Assembly: GCA_002358835.1 (NCBI GenBank)
Contig: DEPP01000101.1
Coordinates: 1 to 6,163 of the forward strand
Direction: 5' to 3'
DNA from: Bacteroidales bacterium UBA3389
GTDB taxonomy: Bacteria > Bacteroidota > Bacteroidia > Bacteroidales > P3
Length of the DNA stretch: 6,163 nucleotides
Of the stretch, positions 1-5,120 are shown piece by piece. The stretch's first letter is position 1. Each line of letters begins with the position of its first letter. The translations under genes and the position numbers were made by a program. The notes beneath the pieces were generated by a model that saw nothing but the letters and a program-made list of their open reading frames with translations, was not told where the DNA came from and ran no database searches.

Positions 1-384
1 CCCGGAGAAACGGAAGAGGATTTTGAAGATGCAAAAGTTTTTATAGAACAATTGCCTTTGGCAGCCTTGCATGTGTTTACCTATTCGGAGCGTCCCGGAA
101 CGCCTGCCGCATCGATGCAAGGAAGTGTTCCGATAAGCGAACGACACAGACGGAGCGAAGAATTGCAAAAAATATCCGATCGAAAAAAACAAGAATTCTA
201 TTTGAACAATAAGGGATGTGAATTGAACGTGCTTTGGGAGAGCGATGAAGAAGATGGAATGATGTTTGGTTGGACGGATAATTACATCAGAGTAGGAAGA
301 AAGTATGATAAACTTTATGTCAATACGATAACAAAAGAAAAGATAGAAATATTAGATAACAAATACAAAGCTTATATTATATGA
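1..384 (+). CDS. mtaB: MtaB-type tRNA methylthiotransferase, C-terminal part (5' end outside window)
   Basis: This is the 3' end of a radical-SAM methylthiotransferase. The MtaB family adds a methylthio group to N6-threonylcarbamoyladenosine at tRNA position 37 (t6A to ms2t6A) in the cytoplasm. The frame is open from base 1, giving 127 visible residues. They begin with PGETEEDF, a conserved late radical-SAM core segment, and contain FTYSERPGTPA (visible residues 26-36), the family signature near the end of the radical-SAM domain. The basic helical stretch RHRRSEELQKISDRKK (48-63) follows, then a TRAM-like RNA-binding domain (about 64-124) containing MMFGWTDNYIRV. The FeS-cluster cysteines lie upstream and cannot be seen. 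The MtaB choice over MiaB or RimO rests on the FTYSERPGTPA and GMMFGWTDNY wording and is fairly confident. The stop overlaps the next gene's start by 4 bp (ATGA), which suggests translational coupling. Confidence 0.88.
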   Translation, partial: PGETEEDFEDAKVFIEQLPLAALHVFTYSERPGTPAASMQGSVPISERHRRSEELQKISDRKKQEFYLNNKGCELNVLWESDEEDGMMFGWTDNYIRVGRKYDKLYVNTITKEKIEILDNKYKAYII

Positions 385-1097
385 GAAAAAGACAAAATCA
401 AAACAGAGTTGGAAAAATATTGATTATGTTGGCTGTAGTGCTTGGCTTCTGTGGTTGCAAATCATTGGAATCAGATATTTTTATGCCGGATTATCAAAAT
501 GCGAGCCTATTGCCTAAATTGACTTGTTGGATCGATCAACCTTCATTCGAAAATGCGTATGGAGCAAATTCCTATTCAGTCAAAGTGTCCGATGATTTGA
601 AAAATCCTTATGGCTTGACAGAAACACCTTATGGTAAAGGAGTGTTTGAAGTAACGCCAAAAACTAAATTATATACAGCAGAGAAACGAATACAAGATGC
701 TGCCGAAGTTTTGGTTAATGAGGTTACGAATAATATTTGTGATCCAACAACTCGAAAAAGAGGAAATATTGTTCTCAGAGCAGGAAGCATTTATAACAAA
801 AACAACTATAAATGGTCTTGGTTGAGCGGTTTTACGCTTGGAGTTTTCAATTGTTTCGGTATGCCTTTCTGTTCAAATGTTACAGAGTTGGAAGTGATTG
901 TTGAAATCTACGATACACGCAATAATCTTGTGGCTCAGTTCAACGAAAGGGGATATGCGAAAGAGTATATGGCGTTTTATCATGGTTATTATGAGTTTCA
1001 ACGTCGAGCAGCTACACTTGCATTGCAAGATGGTTTGATGAAGATTAAGGAATTGATAGAAAAAGATGCACCACTCATAAAAGCAAAATTAAAATAA
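381..1097 (+). CDS. Putative lipoprotein of unknown function
   Basis: I do not recognise a family for this 238-residue protein. Residues 1-26 look like a lipoprotein signal: a very basic N-terminus (RKRQNQNR), a hydrophobic core (13-23) and FCGC, with Cys26 the likely lipidated residue (G at -1). Cys24 is a less likely alternative. Lys27 at +2 and Ser28 at +3 do not predict a clear final location. The mature part is mixed alpha/beta. It has an aromatic and glycine-rich stretch at 143-163 (WSWLSGFTLG then FNCFGMPF) that could be a membrane-contacting hairpin, a likely beta-strand LEVIVEIYD (170-178), and a C-terminal amphipathic helix rich in Lys/Glu (about 205-238). The ATG at 381 overlaps the mtaB stop, and the next gene starts 7 bp after this one ends, so it is probably in the same operon. 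An envelope role is inferred only from the signal and from the porP- and porE-like genes downstream. Confidence 0.8.
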   Translation: MRKRQNQNRVGKILIMLAVVLGFCGCKSLESDIFMPDYQNASLLPKLTCWIDQPSFENAYGANSYSVKVSDDLKNPYGLTETPYGKGVFEVTPKTKLYTAEKRIQDAAEVLVNEVTNNICDPTTRKRGNIVLRAGSIYNKNNYKWSWLSGFTLGVFNCFGMPFCSNVTELEVIVEIYDTRNNLVAQFNERGYAKEYMAFYHGYYEFQRRAATLALQDGLMKIKELIEKDAPLIKAKLK

Positions 1098-1104
1098 AAA
1101 GATT

Positions 1105-1599
1105 ATGGCAAGCATAAGAGTGGCAGAGAGAAAGGATTGTCCTATCATACTCAAATTTATCAAAGAACTTGCAGAGTATGAGAAAGAACCTGATGCGGTA
1201 GAGGCGACCGTGGAGATATTGGAAGAATCTTTATTCGAAAAGAATCAAGCTAAAGTCGTTTTATTGGAAGAAGAGAATGGAGAATGTGTGGGATTCGCTT
1301 TGTATTTCTTCAATTTCTCGACTTGGAGAGGTAAAGCAGGCTTATATCTTGAAGACTTGTATGTTCAACCGCAATACAGAGGAAAAGGATACGGAAAGAT
1401 GTTGCTTTCTTATCTTGCAAATCAAGCAATGGAACAAGGATGTCCGCGTTTCGAATGGATAGTCTTGGATTGGAATAAGCCTTCGATAAACTTTTATAAG
1501 GCGATGGGAGCTTATCCTTTAGATGAATGGACGGTGTATAGATTGGAAAATGAAGCTTTAAGTGCACTTGCGCAAAAATATAAAAACGAATACGAGTAA
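1105..1599 (+). CDS. GNAT-family N-acetyltransferase, spermidine/spermine (diamine) acetyltransferase-like
   Basis: This is a cytoplasmic acetyl-CoA-dependent N-acetyltransferase of 164 residues, the usual length for a single-domain GNAT. The acetyl-CoA pyrophosphate-binding motif A is QYRGKGYGKML (90-100). Motif B is DWNKPSINFYKAMGA (122-136), with Tyr131 in the position of the catalytic tyrosine of eukaryotic SSAT. The segments FIKELAEYEK (18-27), GFALYFFNFSTW (63-74) and YLEDLYV (81-87) closely match the SSAT/SAT2 pattern. Glu83 corresponds to the conserved acidic residue of YLEDFFV in human SSAT1. The likely substrate is therefore a polyamine, a diamine or a thialysine-like amine, but the exact substrate cannot be read from the sequence. 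The ATG lies 7 bp after the lipoprotein gene. No functional link to the secretion genes downstream is apparent, and sharing of the transcript may be incidental. Confidence 0.9.
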   Translation: MASIRVAERKDCPIILKFIKELAEYEKEPDAVEATVEILEESLFEKNQAKVVLLEEENGECVGFALYFFNFSTWRGKAGLYLEDLYVQPQYRGKGYGKMLLSYLANQAMEQGCPRFEWIVLDWNKPSINFYKAMGAYPLDEWTVYRLENEALSALAQKYKNEYE

Positions 1600-1617
1600 A
1601 AAATTGTAAATGATGGG

Positions 1618-2619
1618 GTGAATAATCACAAGATAGTTTTAATCAGTCTTGTTTTCCTGCTCTGCTCATTAAGAAATTTTGGGCAGGATGTTCACTTTTC
1701 GACTATAATGGCAAATGATATGTTTCTAAATCCTGCAAAAACAGCATTCTTTTCCACAGATTTTAAGTTAGGAGCTTGTTATAGAAATCAGTGGCAAACA
1801 ATTGCTTCGAACGGATACAATACAAGTCTTCTTACGGCTGAAGCCAAATTATTCTCTTCGAGGATTTACAGACATTCTTTTGGAATCGGAATTGGCTTTA
1901 CGCAGGATGTGGCAGGTGCATTGAAGTTTGGACAAAATCAATATTTCGTATCGTTTGCATATAATAAACAACTTACAAAACGAAACGAACAATTCATTTC
2001 GATAGGAGCAAACCTTAGTCGAACAATTTGGGGATACAATCCGGCAAATGCAGATTTTGGACAATTGCCTACAGATCATGAGGGAATATATATGCAAAAG
2101 ATTTCCACCTTTGACGTATCGCTTGGATTGCATTGGCAAATGAATCCGACAGATGAAACAAATATATCGCTTGGATTTGCTGTTTTTCATTTGAATACAC
2201 CAACATATTCTTTTTATGATGAATCCAATATCAAGTTGTCGCGTCGCTATACAGCCTATGCAACATACCTTTACCCGACAAGCGAACAAACCTATCTACA
2301 ATCAATAATAAGATATTCACAACAAAACGATAACTATGAGTTTGTCGGAGGATTGGAGTTTATTTACAGCCTTTCGATGACCGTTTTTGATAATGAAAAT
2401 ATCGGAGTAGGCTTATACTTCCGTTCAAACGATGCTTTGATAACTACACTCAGGTATCAAAGAAACAATTTCTCGGCAGGCTTGGGATACGATATGAATC
2501 TATCAGGTCTGAGTGCTGTCTCCAATACATACGGAGCAGTAGAACTATGGTTAAATTATGGAATAAACACATTTAAGTATAAACAAAAAACAAAAACAAT
2601 ACCATGTCCAACTTTCTAA
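1618..2619 (+). CDS. PorP/SprF-family type IX secretion system outer-membrane protein
   Basis: A 333-residue outer-membrane beta-barrel of the PorP/SprF family. Members are T9SS components or accessory factors that work with cargo proteins at the Bacteroidota outer membrane. A signal peptide (1-22, cleavage probably NFG|QD) is followed by the family hallmark QDVHFSTIMANDMFLNPA (23-40) and CYRNQWQTI (54-62). Next come alternating strands rich in Gly and aromatic residues (for example SFGIGIGF and FSAGLGYDMN), and the C-terminus ends in CPTF, like the CPxF end common in this family. The start is a GTG. The previous gene's stop is in the same frame at 1597-1599, and 1618 is the only ordinary start codon before the signal peptide. 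ATGs at 1610 and 1613 are out of frame or closed at once by a TGA. The 3' end overlaps the next gene by 16 bp. porKLMN do not follow, so this may be an accessory paralogue rather than the core porP, and no symbol is assigned. Confidence 0.9.
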   Translation: MNNHKIVLISLVFLLCSLRNFGQDVHFSTIMANDMFLNPAKTAFFSTDFKLGACYRNQWQTIASNGYNTSLLTAEAKLFSSRIYRHSFGIGIGFTQDVAGALKFGQNQYFVSFAYNKQLTKRNEQFISIGANLSRTIWGYNPANADFGQLPTDHEGIYMQKISTFDVSLGLHWQMNPTDETNISLGFAVFHLNTPTYSFYDESNIKLSRRYTAYATYLYPTSEQTYLQSIIRYSQQNDNYEFVGGLEFIYSLSMTVFDNENIGVGLYFRSNDALITTLRYQRNNFSAGLGYDMNLSGLSAVSNTYGAVELWLNYGINTFKYKQKTKTIPCPTF

Positions 2620-4562
2620 AAATAATATTGGTAATCTGCTTCTTAGGTAGCAGTGTGAACATTACGGCTCAACAAAAATATGCCGATGCTTACGAGAAAA
2701 AAGGTGATGAAGCATTTAACAAAGGAAATTATACCGAAGCCCTCGAACATTATACCATGGGGCGGAAATTCCTTTTGAATCCAGTTAGTCTTATTTACAA
2801 ATGCGGAGAAGCTTGTAGAATGTTGAAGGATTATGATAAGGCCGAGTATTGGTATCAAAAAGTATTGGTGGAATACGATACCTTGGATATAAATGCAACA
2901 TTTCCATTGTTGTATCTTCACCTTGCCGAGGTTGCAAAAAACAATGGTAATATCGTTCAAGCACAACATTTCTTGAATACTTGTCTTTTGGATTGTCCGG
3001 ACATAGAAATAAGAAAGAAAGCCAAACAAGAGCTTAATTCAATCAAATGGATATTCGAAAACAACAAAGAGGAAGAGAATACCATAATAACAAACTGCGG
3101 AGAGAATGTAAACAATGCCTTCTCACAATCAGGTTGCTTTATCATAAACGATAGTTTGATGTTCTTTACCTCCCCAACCTATAAGGAAGAAATCGAAAAT
3201 GGAGAAATCGTTTATTCGAATATATACAACAAAGTCTTTATGTCGTTCATCGATGAGGATTTTTACACCCCTGCAAAGGAACTTATACACGATAGAGTTA
3301 ATGTCAAGAATAAGAATTCAGCCAATTTCTTTCTCGATACCTTGACTCAAACCGTTTATTTCAATCGTTTCACAATCAAAAACGGAAAAGAAATCCATCA
3401 AATCTACTATACGACTTTCAAAGACAACAAGTGGACAAAAGCAAAACCATATGAGCCTCTCTATGATAAGAAATCATCAAATTGTTGTCCCGTTATAGCA
3501 AGAGATGAAGAAGGAAAAGCGGTTATGTATTTTAGTAGCGATCGTACAGGTGGAGTAGGCGGATATGATATTTGGTACATTGAAATGGGCAATGAAAATG
3601 CGAAACCCGTAAATCTTGGAAACACAATCAACACAAAAGGAAACGAAATAACACCTCATTATTGTCAAGATGACCAATGCTTATATTTTGCATCGGATTA
3701 CCATCCCGGATATGGCGGATTTGATATCTTCCTTAGCGAAGGATGGTTGCAAAGATGGAAAACTCCGGAAAATCTTTTGATGCCTATAAATTCTTATGCG
3801 AATGACCTTTATCCATTTATCACTTCAACATCCGAGCAAGGTTATTTTACATCGAATCGAAGCAGTGTGTTTAACAAAACGAACAAAACTTGTTGCAATG
3901 ACATCTATCGTTGGGATAAGGAATTGCCAAAAGTTCCGACACAAGTAATAGTTGAGAAAGCGTCATTCAATCCCGCTTTCGATTTGCCGATAAGCCTTTA
4001 TTTTCATAACGATGAGCCAAATCCCAACTCAAATGACACGGTAACGAAAATGGATTACGCACAATGTTACAAGGATTATAGAGCGTTGAGCAATAGTTAT
4101 AAAGCTAATTGTTCGCGTAATCTTCCCGATAGTTTGGAACAAAAAGCGATTGAACAGATGGAGCGTATCTTTGTTGAGAAGATAGACAAGGGAATGGAGA
4201 AATTGGAATTGCTTGCAGAGTATATTTACGAGAAACTACAAGAGGGAAGAATGGTAAGTTTGCAAGTAAGAGGTTATGCTTCGGCTCTTCATAACGAGGA
4301 TTATAACTACAAACTTTCCCAACGAAGAATCGTAAGTTTGGAGAATTATTTCAGAAATTGGAGGAGTGGATTGTTGAGAGGTTATTTTGCGACATTGAAC
4401 GAAAACGGAGTACCTATGCTTCAAATCATACAAATGCCGTTTGGAAAGTTGGAAAGTACGTCAGACAATCCCGAAACCCTTGAAGACAAGCGTCGAAGCG
4501 TTTACACACATAGTGCGATGGAGGATAGAAGAATCGAGATTCGAGTTGTAAATGTGCGATAA
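2604..4562 (+). CDS. PorE-like periplasmic protein: TPR, PD40 beta-propeller and OmpA-like C-terminal domain
   Basis: A 652-residue envelope protein. The signal peptide is 1-22 (cleavage ITA|QQ); no convincing lipobox is seen, since Cys12 sits inside the hydrophobic core. Three TPR-like helix pairs follow at about 25-59, 61-94 and 99-133. A WD40/PD40-type propeller spans about 160-437. Its clearest blades are VMYFSSDRTGGVGGYDIW (307-324), LYFASDYHPGYGGFDIF (360-376) and GYFTSNRS with TCCNDIY (413-435). The C-terminal OmpA-like domain begins near LPISLYFHNDEPNP (461-474) and includes VRGYASALHNEDYNYKLSQRR (555-575) and DRRIEIRV (641-648). This layout resembles PorE (PG1058) of Porphyromonas gingivalis, a T9SS component, but there is little room (about 438-460) for the carboxypeptidase-regulatory-like domain described there. 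The mature part has 14 cysteines, including the pairs 294/295 and 430/431. It overlaps the porP-like gene and is followed by a terminator. The likely role is to link the barrel to the cell wall. Confidence 0.87.
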   Translation: MSNFLKIILVICFLGSSVNITAQQKYADAYEKKGDEAFNKGNYTEALEHYTMGRKFLLNPVSLIYKCGEACRMLKDYDKAEYWYQKVLVEYDTLDINATFPLLYLHLAEVAKNNGNIVQAQHFLNTCLLDCPDIEIRKKAKQELNSIKWIFENNKEEENTIITNCGENVNNAFSQSGCFIINDSLMFFTSPTYKEEIENGEIVYSNIYNKVFMSFIDEDFYTPAKELIHDRVNVKNKNSANFFLDTLTQTVYFNRFTIKNGKEIHQIYYTTFKDNKWTKAKPYEPLYDKKSSNCCPVIARDEEGKAVMYFSSDRTGGVGGYDIWYIEMGNENAKPVNLGNTINTKGNEITPHYCQDDQCLYFASDYHPGYGGFDIFLSEGWLQRWKTPENLLMPINSYANDLYPFITSTSEQGYFTSNRSSVFNKTNKTCCNDIYRWDKELPKVPTQVIVEKASFNPAFDLPISLYFHNDEPNPNSNDTVTKMDYAQCYKDYRALSNSYKANCSRNLPDSLEQKAIEQMERIFVEKIDKGMEKLELLAEYIYEKLQEGRMVSLQVRGYASALHNEDYNYKLSQRRIVSLENYFRNWRSGLLRGYFATLNENGVPMLQIIQMPFGKLESTSDNPETLEDKRRSVYTHSAMEDRRIEIRVVNVR

Positions 4563-4581
4563 GCGATATACGCAATTTTGT

Positions 4582-4618
4582 AAACGCCGTTCTCTAATCT
4601 GGAACGGCGTTTTGTTTT
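4582..4618 (+). terminator. Rho-independent terminator of the mtaB to porE-like operon
   Basis: A perfect 11-bp inverted repeat pairs AAACGCCGTTC (4582-4592) with GAACGGCGTTT (4602-4612) across a 9-nt loop, and is followed by a T-rich tract TTTGTTTT (4611-4618). It lies 20 bp after the stop of the porE-like gene. The core of the stem is GC-rich in an AT-rich setting, as expected of an intrinsic terminator. No minus-strand gene faces it. Confidence 0.88.
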
Positions 4619-4621
4619 CAA

Positions 4622-4705
4622 AAAACAAAGAAATAATCTAATAAAACAAAGAAATATTTCCATAAAACAAAGAAACAATTTCTTGAAACAAAGAGTTATT
4701 TTTAT
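4622..4705. repeat. Four tandem copies of a 21-bp A-rich repeat
   Basis: Direct repeats begin at 4622, 4643, 4664 and 4685 with an exact 21-bp period. Copies 1-3 share the identical core AAAACAAAGAAA, and copy 4 reads GAAACAAAGAGT. The second half of each unit is a looser T-rich segment (TAATCTAAT, TATTTCCAT, CAATTTCTT, TATTTTTAT). The array starts directly after the operon terminator. A period of 21 bp is two turns of B-DNA, so all A-tracts face the same side of the helix. It could be an intrinsically bent segment, a nucleoid-protein or regulator binding array, or a minisatellite without function. Confidence 0.9.
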
Positions 4706-4849
4706 CTTTCCAAGACACTGAAAATCAAAAGCATATTTTGCAGGTTTTAATCACTGAATTGCTAAGAAGAAACAATACTTATAAAAGAGCTTTCGGTGTT
4801 TACTTTTGCTTTAATCTTAAAAATATTTATTTTTCCCAATGAGTTGTGC
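4706..4849. other. AT-rich intergenic stretch with no recognised feature
   Basis: Between the repeat array and the promoter I see no gene, tRNA-like fold or strong inverted repeat. One isolated match to the Bacteroides -7 element (TACTTTTG, 4801-4808) has no -33 element at the right distance. Confidence 0.6.
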
Positions 4850-4879
4850 TTGTGAATCAAATTTTTATTCATATATTTG
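4850..4879 (+). promoter_or_regulatory. Bacteroides-type promoter (-33 TTG, N19, -7 TATATTTG)
   Basis: TATATTTG (4872-4879) matches the Bacteroidota -7 consensus TAnnTTTG exactly. TTG (4850-4852) lies 19 bp upstream, within the usual 19-21 bp spacing of the primary sigma factor ABfA/RpoD type. Transcription would start around 4885-4890. The promoter would drive the leader ORF, the hairpin and the secreted-protein gene at 5121, leaving a leader of about 230 nt. It comes after the operon terminator, so the secreted-protein gene has its own transcript. Confidence 0.72.
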
Positions 4880-4903
4880 CAGAGTCAAAATATCTTAAAC
4901 GAT

Positions 4904-4954
4904 ATGAACATAAATTCTATTCAGATACTCGGAAAGAATAATTTGAGTCTGTAA
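4904..4954 (+). CDS. Possible 16-residue leader peptide ORF
   Basis: An ATG about 15-20 nt after the predicted transcription start opens a 16-codon frame, MNINSIQILGKNNLSL, ending in TAA at 4952-4954. An A-rich stretch precedes the ATG, as is common for Bacteroidota starts. The stop codon is immediately followed by the first base of a perfect hairpin (4955-4989), so a terminating ribosome would overlap the left arm. The peptide has no run of a single regulatory amino acid, so it does not look like a classic amino-acid attenuator. Its position is the main evidence for it; an ORF this short can arise by chance. Confidence 0.38.
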   Translation: MNINSIQILGKNNLSL

Positions 4955-4989
4955 GGCTGTTTGCTTTCTATCCCCTTGTGCAAACAGCC
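4955..4989 (+). promoter_or_regulatory. Hairpin in the 5' leader, possible cis-regulatory RNA element
   Basis: GGCTGTTTGC (4955-4964) pairs perfectly with GCAAACAGCC (4980-4989) around a 15-nt loop, TTTCTATCCCCTTGT. No T-run follows on either strand, so it is not an ordinary intrinsic terminator. Loop bases CCTTG (4974-4978) can pair with CAAGG (5006-5010), which would make a pseudoknot. A second copy of AAACAGC (5035-5041) could compete with the right arm for GCTGTTT (4956-4962). Together with the leader ORF this suggests control of the downstream secreted-protein gene, but I cannot name a known riboswitch or RNA family. Confidence 0.5.
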
Positions 4990-5120
4990 GAAAAATAAAT
5001 CCAACCAAGGATTGCAAATAATAATTTTTTAACAAAACAGCAACTAATAGTGGAGATGTAATACATATATATTGTAGCGAATAATAATTAAAACAAATAA
5101 AAATATAAAATTCTAAAACT
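4990..5120 (+). other. AT-rich remainder of the 5' leader of the secreted-protein gene
   Basis: This stretch between the hairpin and the start codon holds the possible partner segments CAAGG (5006-5010) and AAACAGC (5035-5041). The last 50 bases are almost entirely A and T, which would leave the ribosome-binding region unstructured. No Shine-Dalgarno sequence is seen, as usual for Bacteroidota. A weak -7-like TATATTG (5067-5073) lacks one T of the consensus and is not called as a promoter. Confidence 0.5.

Noticed and set aside
4622..4705. A CRISPR array
   Set aside because: The period is only 21 bp, there are no unique spacers of CRISPR length, and no cas genes are present.
4622..4705. TTTG elements of the repeats on the minus strand as an array of promoters
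   Set aside because: Spacing between successive TTTG elements is 17 bp and none has the full TAnnTTTG form, so no proper -33/-7 pair is formed; there is also no minus-strand gene to transcribe.
4584..4718. An open frame running through the terminator and the 21-bp repeats, encoding heptads such as LIKQRNI and LKQRVIF
   Set aside because: It has no ATG start, passes through the terminator stem, and its openness follows from the 21-bp (7-codon) period of an A-rich repeat. It is probably not a gene.
4801..4808. TACTTTTG, a match to the -7 promoter consensus TAnnTTTG
   Set aside because: No TTG or TTTG lies 19-21 bp upstream; the nearest TTG (4759-4761) is about 39 bp away.
4955..4989. The leader hairpin as an intrinsic terminator
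   Set aside because: The stem is followed by GAAAAATAAATCC on the + strand and by no T-run on the - strand.
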